Below, piece after piece: positions 1 to 7,585 of a stretch of 34,039 nucleotides of DNA. The notes beneath the pieces were generated by a model. It had not been told where the DNA came from. It ran no database searches and worked only from the letters and a program-made list of their open reading frames with translations. The translations under genes and the position numbers were made by a program. The stretch is from an uncultured Marinilabiliales bacterium. Lineage in GTDB: Bacteria > Bacteroidota > Bacteroidia > Bacteroidales > BM520. The first letter of the stretch is position 1; each line of letters opens with the position of its first letter. The stretch lies in NCBI GenBank assembly GCA_937877575.1, contig CALFIZ010000077.1, forward strand, positions 1 to 34,039, given 5' to 3'.

Positions 1-47
1 CGGGCGGATTCTATCCGGTATTTATTCTGATATTTGTCGTCTGACAT
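1..47 (-). pseudogene. RAYT (REP-associated tyrosine transposase) N-terminus, cut by window edge
   Basis: On the minus strand an ATG at 47-45 begins MSDDKYQNKYRIESAR and runs off the left edge. This is identical to the start of the RAYT fragment at 54-374. It is the next unit of a tandem repeat with a 327-bp period. Only 15 codons are visible, so whether this copy is the intact transposase or another fragment cannot be told. The N-terminus alone carries no catalytic residues. Confidence 0.6.
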
Positions 48-53
48 TGTTGT

Positions 54-374
54 TTAATTTAGGGTTTTGTTTGTAGAGACGGTGTGCACACCGTCTCTAC
101 CTGCGGAAACGACAACAATGGCATGAACATGATTGGGCATAATGGTAAACAATGGGATATCGGCATAAGGGTAATGCGTTGAAACATTTTGAAATTGTTC
201 GGCGGCATATTTACCAACATCCGACAACACCATCACACCATCCTCAATCTCACCGAAAAAATGTTCGCGGTGTTTCGTGCAGATGGTGATGAAATAGGAA
301 CCGCCGCCATAATCGTGCCACCATGCGCGGGCGGATTCTATCCGGTATTTATTCTGATATTTGTCGTCTGACAT
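54..374 (-). pseudogene. truncated RAYT / IS200-like Y1 transposase fragment
   Basis: A 106-residue reading frame starting MSDDKYQNKYR at 374. It shows the Y1 transposase signature: a YFITICTKHREHFFG strand, then MPNHVHAIVVV, which holds the HUH-type His-x-His metal-binding pair. Family members are usually well over 150 residues and have a C-terminal helix with the catalytic Tyr. Here the frame instead enters a REP palindrome (RDGVHTVSTNKTL) right after the HUH strand and stops at 54-56. The catalytic Tyr half is absent, so the protein should be inactive. The frame is also open upstream of this ATG, through the second palindrome to 473, because repeat unit and codon phase match. RAYTs normally mobilise or maintain the REP palindromes next to them. 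The family call is firm; the truncation is seen directly. Confidence 0.75.
73..100. repeat. REP-like palindrome, copy 1
   Basis: A perfect 28-bp palindrome: arms GTAGAGACGGTGT and ACACCGTCTCTAC around a central GC. It lies inside the coding frame of the RAYT fragment, where it encodes the RDGVHTV stretch. A palindrome of this type beside a RAYT gene is what REP/RAYT systems look like. The second copy at 400-427 differs only at the centre (GT). Confidence 0.8.
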
Positions 375-399
375 TGTTGTTTGTTTTAGGGTTTTGTTT

Positions 400-427
400 G
401 TAGAGACGGTGTGTACACCGTCTCTAC
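400..427. repeat. REP-like palindrome, copy 2, at the 3' end of lnt
   Basis: Two 13-bp arms, GTAGAGACGGTGT and ACACCGTCTCTAC, around a central GT. It sits upstream of the RAYT fragment start and overlaps the end of lnt. The TAG stop of lnt (424-426 on the minus strand) lies within the right arm. In RNA it would form a stable 13-bp hairpin immediately after lnt, so it may protect or end that transcript. No U-tract follows, so a classical intrinsic terminator is not evident. Confidence 0.8.
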
Positions 428-2034
428 ATGCGGTTACGCCTATTGGCGATACTGTTGATGATGGAAATAACAACCAATGCCAGTATTATGGAGACTGCTA
501 TGTCGGCAAGCCAGTCACCGAAACGGGAATAAAACGTCACCTTGTCGTTGAGGTTTATTGTCGCCTTAAATACATCGGGCTTCCAATACGGGGTTTTATT
601 GGTGATAACACCGCGCTGGTCAACGATGCAGGAAATACCGGTATTGGCCGAACGCGCTATGCTGCGCCTGTGCTCTATGGCGAGAATGCTTGCGTATGCA
701 CAGTGCTGGCGATAGCCCTGAGTGTCCCTCCACCATCCGTCATTTGTTGAGATGAACAGAACGTTGGCATTGTTTCTGACGTATTGGGCAACATGCGCAC
801 CGAACAATGATTCATAACATATTACGGAACCGATTACAGCCCTGCTGTTCATACTCCAGAACGGCATGATTTCCCTGTCCGTGCCGAGCGTGCCCACCGT
901 GCCCCCCAGGTCCAATGCAAACTTCTCGATGAACGGCATATATCTGATATACGGCATTATCTCCACTCCCGGGGTCAGCTTCGACTTGTGATGCAGTTGG
1001 AGCGTTTCGGTAGTGTCAATGAACATGTTGGTGTTGTAGGCATCATAAAATGTGCCGTTGCCTCTGTCACGCGCTGAAGCGGGATGCTCCTCGCCCTTGT
1101 CGTAAAACCTGTACGTGGAAGTCCCTACTACCACTGCCGCTCCGGGCGCGTTTTCACGCAGATACTCCCTGTAATAATTTATGTAATTGCACCGGCTCAG
1201 GTCATTCTCCCACGTCGTGGTCTGCATCATTGATTCAGGACACAATATGAAATCAGTGTTGCTGTCAACGAGAGGTGTCACCGTCGTGGCGAATCTTTCA
1301 AGAACCTCCGCCTCTGTAAGAGTGTATTGCTCGTAATACGGGTCACTGTTAGGCTGATATACGATGACGTCTATAGGCCTGCTCTCCTCTTTGTATGTGT
1401 TGAACATTATTACTGATATAATCATAGGTATGATGATTAAACATACCGGGACTGTCAGTTTGCGGAGAAGCACTTTAGTGTCATGTTTATCGATAAAATT
1501 ATCAATTGTCTTGAATATCAATATGTTGGCAAGCAACACCCAAAGTGTCCCGCCTTCTACTCCTGTAATGGAATACCATTGGATCAGTGACGGATTGGTG
1601 GCAAAGACATTTCCAAGATTGAGCCAGGGGAAATTGATTTCCCAAGTGTAGTGCAGCTTTTCAAAGCCGATCCAGAATGGTATAAGTGCCGCCTGACCTT
1701 TGTTTTTGTCGAAAGCATTGAATCTTACAAAATGGTAGATCTGAAATGTCAGTGTCATGAATAATGCGTTCAGCACACATGCTAAAATGCCGCCGACACC
1801 CGATGCATAGCAAATCCACCAGGTTGTGATGGCGTTGAATATGAGGAAGGCTGTGAAGGAATACACCATGATAAGCCATGACCCATGCTTGGTTTTGGCT
1901 CCAAGGTCTTTTTCAATCATTAGCAGGGGAATGAATGCCACGAATAATATCGGCGCAAAGCCGTAGGTAGGCCATGCGGCGGCAAGTAGCAGTCCGGAGA
2001 AAACAGACAGCAGAAGGTTTCTATATTTTTTCAT
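424..2034 (-). CDS. lnt: apolipoprotein N-acyltransferase
   Basis: Transfers an acyl chain from phospholipid to the N-terminal Cys of lipoproteins, the last step of lipoprotein maturation, at the inner membrane. The 536-residue product has hydrophobic segments at about 5-40, 53-105, 155-175 and 195-212, then a nitrilase-like domain and a last hydrophobic segment near 510-527. The expected catalytic triad is visible: Glu267 in FILCPES, Lys350 in HHKSKL and Cys406 in GSVICYES. The TNDGWW and EHRRSIARSANTG motifs also fit. The start overlaps the rnr stop by one base (TAATG), so the two are translationally coupled. The extreme C-terminus is odd: the final Met codon and TAG stop are at and inside a REP palindrome, so the original end of the gene may have been replaced. 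Several lipoproteins in this window (PPIase, GldH) would be substrates. Confidence 0.93.
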   Translation of the reverse strand: MKKYRNLLLSVFSGLLLAAAWPTYGFAPILFVAFIPLLMIEKDLGAKTKHGSWLIMVYSFTAFLIFNAITTWWICYASGVGGILACVLNALFMTLTFQIYHFVRFNAFDKNKGQAALIPFWIGFEKLHYTWEINFPWLNLGNVFATNPSLIQWYSITGVEGGTLWVLLANILIFKTIDNFIDKHDTKVLLRKLTVPVCLIIIPMIISVIMFNTYKEESRPIDVIVYQPNSDPYYEQYTLTEAEVLERFATTVTPLVDSNTDFILCPESMMQTTTWENDLSRCNYINYYREYLRENAPGAAVVVGTSTYRFYDKGEEHPASARDRGNGTFYDAYNTNMFIDTTETLQLHHKSKLTPGVEIMPYIRYMPFIEKFALDLGGTVGTLGTDREIMPFWSMNSRAVIGSVICYESLFGAHVAQYVRNNANVLFISTNDGWWRDTQGYRQHCAYASILAIEHRRSIARSANTGISCIVDQRGVITNKTPYWKPDVFKATINLNDKVTFYSRFGDWLADIAVSIILALVVISIINSIANRRNRM

Positions 2035-4259
2035 TATTCGTCAAATGCTAAATCCATTTGTTTTTGCTGGAGGTCCACTTTTTTGACAAGGACTTTCACC
2101 GGGTCGCCGAGTTTGTATGCCTTACCATGGTGGAAACCGAGAACCTGATAGTTGTCCTCGTCAAGATAGTAGAAGTCATCCTTCATTTCTTCAAGACGGA
2201 CCAGGCCTTCACCCTTGCAGATGTCAACGGCAACGAAAAGTCCCCATTTTGAGACACCGGAAATGACGCCGGAGCAGACTTTTCCGATATATCCGACCAT
2301 GTATTCCATCTGTTTCAGTTTGGTAGAGTCTCTTTCCGCATCGGCGGCACGCTTCTCCATTTCACTGCAATGGACGCATTTTTCCTCAAGTTCGGAATTT
2401 GAAGGCGTGTCTTTTTCTTTGCTGAGATAAGCCGAAAGCAGACGGTGAACCATGAGGTCGGGATAACGGCGGATCGGGGAGGTGAAATGTGTATAGAAGT
2501 CGAAAGCAAGTCCGTAGTGACCGATGTTAACGGTGGAATAGACGGCTTTGGCCATTGTGCGGACTGCAATTGTCGAAATCATGTTCTCCTCGGCCTTGCC
2601 CGATATGGCTTTAAACAATGTGTTGAGCGAAGTGGAGATGGTTTTGTTATTGGTGAGGTTTATCTTATAGCCTATCTTCGAGATGAAATCTGCAAATTGC
2701 TGCAGTTTGGCTTCATTCGGCTTGTCATGGACACGATAGACGAAAGGTTTGTATGAATCGGTGACCTTGTCCTTGCCGAAACGGGTTATCTGTTCGGCAA
2801 CGTTTCTGTTGGCAAGCAGCATGAACTCCTCAATGAGGTGGTTCGACTCCTTGCTTTCCTTGATATAGACTTCGATAGGTTTGCCCTCTTCATCGAGTTT
2901 GAACTTGACCTCTTCGGATCCGAAGTCTATTGCACCTTTCTTGAACCTGTTGTCACGCAGCTTTTTGGCGATTCCGTTAAGGATGGTGAGGATTTCGGAA
3001 AAATCATCTTTGGTTTTCCCTTCGATGATATCCTGCGCCTCATCGTAATTCATGCGCCTGTTGGAGTTGATGACGGTTCTGCCGAACCATGCATTGTGGA
3101 CCTTGGCGTTTTTATCCATCTGGAATACAGCGGAGAAACAAAGTTTGTCAACGTTTGGCTGCAGTGAACACAGGTTGTTGCTGAGTGTTTCCGGCAGCAT
3201 TGGAATAGTGCGGTCAACGAGATATACCGACGTGCCGCGGTCAAATGCCTCCTCGTCAATGATAGAGCCAGGTTTCACATAATATGACACATCGGCAATA
3301 TGGACACCGATTTCATAAATGCCGCCGTTGAGGGATTCTATCGATATCGCATCATCGAAATCCTTGGCATCGGCAGGGGCAATGGTGAATGTGGTGATTT
3401 TTCTGAAGTCTCTTCTGCGCTTGTATTCCTCAGCCGGTATGGTGGTCGGTATTTTTTGAGCCTCACGTTCGACATGTTCAGGAAAATGTGTCGGAAATGC
3501 GTTGTTCACGAGGATTGACATCATCTCAACGTTGTTGTCACCCGGTTTGCCGAGGACTTCCACCACTTTGCCTATGGGGTTCTTGGATTTTGCGGGCCAT
3601 TCGACCAGCTCCACAACAACTTTCTCGCCGTCTTTGGCATTGTCGGTGTCTTCGATGGGGATGAAGAAATCCGCCGGTGTGCAGTCGCCGTCAATTACAA
3701 CAAAAGCATATTTTCTCGACAACTGGATGACTCCGACAAACTGGTTTTTCTCACGCTTCACGACTTCTATGACCTTGCCTTCAAGCTTTCTGTCTTTGCG
3801 CTTGGGGAATAGCCTTACCTTTACGGTATCTTTGTTGAAGGCAGTGCCGGTGTTGCCGGAAGCGATGAATACGTCTTCATCTTCACCGGGGACTATCACA
3901 TAGCCTTTCCCGGTTGATTTGATTTCGATTTTGCCCTCAAGGATTGTACCCTGCGGCTCGTTCATTTCCGCAACTTCAGGGTTCAGTTGGAATTTGCCGC
4001 GGGAAACTTCAAGGATGGCCTCCACCGATTTCAGGTCGTTGAGCATGTTTTTTACCAAGTCACGGCTTGCCTTGTCCTCAATTCCGAGCTGTGAGGCTAT
4101 CTGCCGATAGTTAAATGTCTCTAATGGGTTGGTTGTGAATATGTCAAGGATTTTGGCCATGAAGCTGTTCTTCTTCAGTCTGCTTATCTCCAGTGAAGTG
4201 TTTCTCCTGGCTTTGCCTTTCTTGTTGCTTTTACTTTTCTTGTTGTTCGATTTTTTCAT
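2034..4259 (-). CDS. rnr: ribonuclease R, RNB-family 3'-5' exoribonuclease
   Basis: A processive hydrolytic 3'-5' exoribonuclease that degrades structured RNA. The 741-residue protein has a Lys-rich N-terminus (1-20), a winged-helix RNase-B-N region at about 30-95, OB/cold-shock domains around 100-240, and the RNB catalytic domain at about 285-610. The RNB domain has the DAKDFDD Mg-binding cluster (Asp297, Asp300, Asp302, Asp303) and the HFTSPIRRYPDL motif near 591-602. A C-terminal S1 domain covers about 655-738. All key RNB acids are present, so it should be active. It is the middle gene of a minus-strand operon: 15 bp after the ABC ATPase and overlapping lnt by one base. The length is normal for Bacteroidota RNase R. 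Confidence 0.95.
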   Translation of the reverse strand: MKKSNNKKSKSNKKGKARRNTSLEISRLKKNSFMAKILDIFTTNPLETFNYRQIASQLGIEDKASRDLVKNMLNDLKSVEAILEVSRGKFQLNPEVAEMNEPQGTILEGKIEIKSTGKGYVIVPGEDEDVFIASGNTGTAFNKDTVKVRLFPKRKDRKLEGKVIEVVKREKNQFVGVIQLSRKYAFVVIDGDCTPADFFIPIEDTDNAKDGEKVVVELVEWPAKSKNPIGKVVEVLGKPGDNNVEMMSILVNNAFPTHFPEHVEREAQKIPTTIPAEEYKRRRDFRKITTFTIAPADAKDFDDAISIESLNGGIYEIGVHIADVSYYVKPGSIIDEEAFDRGTSVYLVDRTIPMLPETLSNNLCSLQPNVDKLCFSAVFQMDKNAKVHNAWFGRTVINSNRRMNYDEAQDIIEGKTKDDFSEILTILNGIAKKLRDNRFKKGAIDFGSEEVKFKLDEEGKPIEVYIKESKESNHLIEEFMLLANRNVAEQITRFGKDKVTDSYKPFVYRVHDKPNEAKLQQFADFISKIGYKINLTNNKTISTSLNTLFKAISGKAEENMISTIAVRTMAKAVYSTVNIGHYGLAFDFYTHFTSPIRRYPDLMVHRLLSAYLSKEKDTPSNSELEEKCVHCSEMEKRAADAERDSTKLKQMEYMVGYIGKVCSGVISGVSKWGLFVAVDICKGEGLVRLEEMKDDFYYLDEDNYQVLGFHHGKAYKLGDPVKVLVKKVDLQQKQMDLAFDE

Positions 4260-4274
4260 TTTAATAATATACTT

Positions 4275-5993
4275 TTACAGTGTGGAGTTTATCAGGTTTT
4301 GCGTGTATTCCTCCTTGGGGTCATTGATTATATTAAACGGTGTGCCTTTCTCAATTATTGCACCGTCCTTCATAACTATCAGATTGTCGGAAACATGGTT
4401 GACGACTGCTATGTCATGGGTGATGAACATCATGCTGAGGCCGAATTCGTTCATAAGCTGCTGTAACAGATTCAGCACCTTGGCTTGGACGGACACATCG
4501 AGCGACGACACCGGTTCATCGCAAATCAGAAGTTTCGGGTCGAGAGTCAACGCCCGCGCAATACATATCCTTTGTCGCTGTCCGCCTGAAAACTCGTGAG
4601 GGTATTTGTAGAAATCGGATTGGCTAAGTCCCACTTTGTCAAGAAGATATTTTATCTTCTCCATGCGCTGTATGTTGTTGTCGAGCATGTTGTGGACGAT
4701 GAGCGGTTCCATCAGAATCGAGCCGACTGACAGTTTTGGGTTCAGTGATGAATACGGGTCCTGGAAAACCATCTGGATTTCCCGGCAGATTTGTTTTTTC
4801 TCTTTCCGTTTTATCGACAGGATGTCGGTGCCTTTGAATAATATTTTGCCCGACGTAGGCTTCAGAAGTCCTGCAATTGCATTGGCTGTCGTGGATTTTC
4901 CGCATCCCGATTCACCGAGGATTCCCAGTGTCTCACCTTCGTGGATAGTGAAGGAGATGTCATTCACGGCGTTGACATAGCTTGTGGTTTTTCCAAAGAA
5001 ACTGTGTGACTTTGGGTATTTGATTACGAGGTTTTCGACTGTAAGCAGAGGCTTGTCGAACTTTTTCGGTTCGATTTCTTTAATTGTAAGGGAATCAATG
5101 TATTGCTGAACGTTGAAGTCTTTGTCCTTTGAGGAACAGTCTTCTATGTCTTCAATGGTGGGAAGATGGCGGAGACGGCTGCGAAGAGGCGGACGGCAGG
5201 CGAGAAGCCCCATTGTATAAGGACATTGCGGCCGGTTGAAGATATCATCGGCAGTGCCTGTTTCCACCACCTTACCTTTATTCATAACCACAACATAATC
5301 AGCTATTTCATGAATTATACCGAGGTTATGGGATATCATGATGACAGCCATGTTGTGTTTTTGTTGAAGTGATTTCAGCAAATTGATGATACGTTTCTGT
5401 ACGCTGACATCCAGAGCTGTGGTGGGCTCATCGGCTATGATGATGTCGGGACGGCAGGCGATGGCAATGGCTATCATTACGCGCTGGCGCTGACCTCCGG
5501 AGATTTCATGGGGATATGATTTGAAGATGTGTTCAGGTCGTGGCAGTCCCACTTCTTCAAAGAGTCCGATGGTTTCATTGTATGCCTCTTCCTTAGTCTT
5601 ATGCAGGTGAATCCGCAGTGCCTCGGTGACCTGTTTTCCGCATCTTATCGAAGGATTAAGTGATGTCATCGGCGTCTGGAAGATGCAGCTGATTCTATGC
5701 CCCCTGAAATTGATGAGGCTCTTTTCGGAAGCATCCAACAGGTTGGTCTCGTTTCCGTTTTTATCTGTAAACACTGCTTCTCCGCTGTCGATTCGGGCAG
5801 GAGGGTAGTCAAGAAGCTTTATCAGTGACAGTGTCGTGACCGTTTTCCCTGAGCCTGACTCTCCGACTATGCCGAGTATTTTTCCACGGTTGACTGTAAA
5901 GGACACGTTCTCAACAACCTTCCTGTAAACCGCATCAGAAAGAAATGACAGCGAGAAATCCTTAAGAGTCAATATGGTGTTGTTTTGCTGCAT
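4275..5993 (-). CDS. ABC transporter, fused tandem ATPase of the oligopeptide/dipeptide type
   Basis: One 572-residue chain with two ABC ATPase domains, like DppD fused to DppF or like GsiA/YejF. Domain 1 has Walker A GESGSGKT, Q-loop CIFQTP, signature ISGGQRQR and Walker B IIIADEPT, followed by the PYTMGLL motif typical of the peptide-transporter C-terminal extension. Domain 2 has GESGCGKS, FSGGQRQR and LLICDEPVSSLD. Both sites look catalytically complete. No permease or binding-protein gene is next to it; the neighbours are rnr and lnt, so substrate and partners cannot be read from context. I chose the ATG at 5993 over an in-frame TTG at 6008, because a TACCTTTG promoter box at 6027-6020 would start transcription near 6013 and leave no leader for the TTG. 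Confidence 0.9.
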   Translation of the reverse strand: MQQNNTILTLKDFSLSFLSDAVYRKVVENVSFTVNRGKILGIVGESGSGKTVTTLSLIKLLDYPPARIDSGEAVFTDKNGNETNLLDASEKSLINFRGHRISCIFQTPMTSLNPSIRCGKQVTEALRIHLHKTKEEAYNETIGLFEEVGLPRPEHIFKSYPHEISGGQRQRVMIAIAIACRPDIIIADEPTTALDVSVQKRIINLLKSLQQKHNMAVIMISHNLGIIHEIADYVVVMNKGKVVETGTADDIFNRPQCPYTMGLLACRPPLRSRLRHLPTIEDIEDCSSKDKDFNVQQYIDSLTIKEIEPKKFDKPLLTVENLVIKYPKSHSFFGKTTSYVNAVNDISFTIHEGETLGILGESGCGKSTTANAIAGLLKPTSGKILFKGTDILSIKRKEKKQICREIQMVFQDPYSSLNPKLSVGSILMEPLIVHNMLDNNIQRMEKIKYLLDKVGLSQSDFYKYPHEFSGGQRQRICIARALTLDPKLLICDEPVSSLDVSVQAKVLNLLQQLMNEFGLSMMFITHDIAVVNHVSDNLIVMKDGAIIEKGTPFNIINDPKEEYTQNLINSTL

Positions 5994-6015
5994 AAATATA
6001 AAAATCAATCACATA

Positions 6016-6047
6016 TTTGCAAAGGTATAAAAAAAAAATTACTTTTG
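6016..6047 (+). promoter_or_regulatory. Bacteroidota promoter for efp
   Basis: A -33 TTTG at 6016-6019 and a -7 TACTTTTG at 6040-6047 are separated by 20 bp, the usual spacing. The predicted start near 6053 gives a leader of about 24 nt before the efp ATG. The -33 abuts the opposing -7 box, so the two divergent promoters interlock. Confidence 0.7.
6020..6027 (-). promoter_or_regulatory. Bacteroidota -7 box for the ABC-rnr-lnt operon
   Basis: On the minus strand the sequence reads TACCTTTGCA, matching TAnnTTTG. Expected transcription start is near 6013, about 20 bases before the ATG at 5993. No clear TTTG is seen at the -33 spacing. Confidence 0.6.
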
Positions 6048-6076
6048 CGGCCGAAATAAATTAATAGTAAATTTTT

Positions 6077-6643
6077 ATGGCAACAACGGCAGATATTAGA
6101 AACGGATTGTGCATTGAATTCAATGGTGACCTTTGGACAGTTGTTGAATTTCAGCACGTAAAGCCAGGCAAGGGTCCTGCTTTCGTTAGAACAAAACTGA
6201 AAAATTTAAGAACAGGCAGAGTGCTTGACAACACGTTCACATCGGGTGTAAAAATAGAAGTTGCACGTGTTGAAAGACGCCAGTACCAGTTTTCATACAA
6301 GGATGACTTGGGCTATCATTTCATGAATCAGGAGACATGGGAAGAGGTTCAGATTGAGGAATCTTTAATCAATGCCCCTCAGTTCCTTCTCGAGGGACAG
6401 ACTGTTGAAATAGTATTCCATGCTGATACCGAGACTCCGCTTTCATGTGAGCTTCCTCCATTCGTTGACCTGACGGTTACATATACCGAACCGGGCGTTA
6501 AGGGCAATACTGCTACCAACACTCTCAAGGACGGTACCGTCGAAACCGGTGCAAACGTCCGTATCCCTCTGTTTATCAGCGAAGGCGAGAGAATCAGAGT
6601 CGATACCCGTACAGGTGAATATTCTGAAAGAATCAAAGATTAA
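6077..6643 (+). CDS. efp: elongation factor P
   Basis: Binds the ribosome between the P and E sites and relieves stalling at polyproline stretches. The 188-residue protein has the three-domain EF-P length. The N-terminal KOW-like domain carries the loop VKPGKGPAF with Lys32 at the tip, the position modified in many bacteria. The C-terminal S1-like part has TVETGANVRIPLFISEGERIRV in pieces typical of EF-P. I see no modification enzyme gene here. It leads a plus-strand group and is followed after 6 bp by an LpxD-like gene. As I recall, flavobacterial genomes show the same efp-acyltransferase neighbourhood downstream of lpxA. Confidence 0.96.
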   Translation: MATTADIRNGLCIEFNGDLWTVVEFQHVKPGKGPAFVRTKLKNLRTGRVLDNTFTSGVKIEVARVERRQYQFSYKDDLGYHFMNQETWEEVQIEESLINAPQFLLEGQTVEIVFHADTETPLSCELPPFVDLTVTYTEPGVKGNTATNTLKDGTVETGANVRIPLFISEGERIRVDTRTGEYSERIKD

Positions 6644-6649
6644 ATTTCA

Positions 6650-7585
6650 ATGAAATTTAAGGACAAAGTTTCCCTTGATCTGATACTCCAGATTACGGGT
6701 GCTAAACCGCTTGGCAATCTGGAGGTCAGCATTACGGGAATAAATGAGATTCATACAGTTGAGAGTGGTGACATCTCCTTTGTCGATAGTCCGAAGTATT
6801 ACGACAGGATGCTCAAGTCAAAGGCAAGCGTAATACTTATAAACAGCGACAAGGTCAGCATTCCAGAGGGGAAACTGTTGCTGGTGACGGACGATCCCTT
6901 TGACGCTTACATGCGCATAGTGGAAAGATTCAAACCTTTTGTTCCGTGCTCATCATCAATAAGTCCAACTGCTAAAATAGGTGAAGGTACTGTCATCCAG
7001 CCTAATGCATTTGTCGGGAACAACGTGGTGATTGGCAAAAATTGCCTCATCCATTCAAATGTTTCAATATACGACAACTGTATCATCGGTGACAATGTCA
7101 TCATTCATGCGGGAAGCGTATTAGGGGCTGATGCCTATTATTTCCAGAAACATAACGGCACTTACCGCAAGTTTCTGTCAAGCGGTAACGTCGTCATCGG
7201 CAACAATGTGGAGATTGGGGCATTGTGTACAATTGACAAAGGTGTCAGCAATGACACGATAGTCGGCGACGGCACAAAGTTCGACAACCACGTGCAGGTG
7301 GGACATGACACGAGGATAGGCAAAAACTGCCTTATCGGATGTCATTGTTCGATAGCCGGTGTCACGGTAATCGAGGACGATGTGCTTATATGGGCTGATG
7401 CCTCAATAAATAAGGATTTGGTGATAGGCAAGGGTACCGTTGTGCTTGCGACATCGGCTGTTGACAAGTCGTTGGAGCCGGGCAGTATCGTCTTCGGCGT
7501 GCCTGCCGACAATGCCTGGAAGCGGTGGAGAGAACTCGCTGCACTGAGAAGACTCCCTGCCATAATAAAGAAGTTGGATGTCTAA
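6650..7585 (+). CDS. LpxD-like left-handed beta-helix N-acyltransferase
   Basis: LpxD adds the N-linked 3-hydroxyacyl chain to UDP-3-O-acylglucosamine in lipid A synthesis. This 311-residue protein has an N-terminal alpha/beta substrate domain (about 1-98, with DISFVDSPKYY) and then hexapeptide repeats (about 105-270) forming a left-handed helix. His219 in HVQVGHD matches the position of the catalytic His of LpxD (VQIAH in the family). Unlike canonical LpxD, the following repeat reads SIAGVTVIEDDVLIWADASI, without the usual GH and AAQSG features. The C-terminal helix is short (AWKRWRELAALRRLP). It may therefore be a paralogue with altered acyl or nucleotide substrate. It overlaps the next acyltransferase gene by 8 bp. 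Confidence 0.75.
   Translation: MKFKDKVSLDLILQITGAKPLGNLEVSITGINEIHTVESGDISFVDSPKYYDRMLKSKASVILINSDKVSIPEGKLLLVTDDPFDAYMRIVERFKPFVPCSSSISPTAKIGEGTVIQPNAFVGNNVVIGKNCLIHSNVSIYDNCIIGDNVIIHAGSVLGADAYYFQKHNGTYRKFLSSGNVVIGNNVEIGALCTIDKGVSNDTIVGDGTKFDNHVQVGHDTRIGKNCLIGCHCSIAGVTVIEDDVLIWADASINKDLVIGKGTVVLATSAVDKSLEPGSIVFGVPADNAWKRWRELAALRRLPAIIKKLDV

Larger units (their letters stand above)
1..433. repeat. tandem direct repeat, 327-bp period (REP + RAYT N-terminus)
   Basis: Positions 1-106 and 328-433 are near-identical. The offset is 327 bp, exactly 109 codons. Inside the first ~100 bp the differences are at 56/383, 57/384 and the palindrome centre. Each unit contains a REP palindrome, a short spacer and the start of the RAYT gene. 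The copies at 56-57 create a TAA stop that is absent from the other copy (AAA CAA there). The array continues beyond the left edge. Confidence 0.8.

Noticed and set aside
374..473. Upstream extension of the RAYT frame to an ATG at 473
   Set aside because: The extra 33 codons read through the palindrome and the end of lnt; the repeated unit shows that MSDDK is the natural start.
5994..6008. TTG start at 6008 for the ABC ATPase
   Set aside because: It would lie only about five bases from the predicted transcription start; the ATG at 5993 fits the family N-terminus better.
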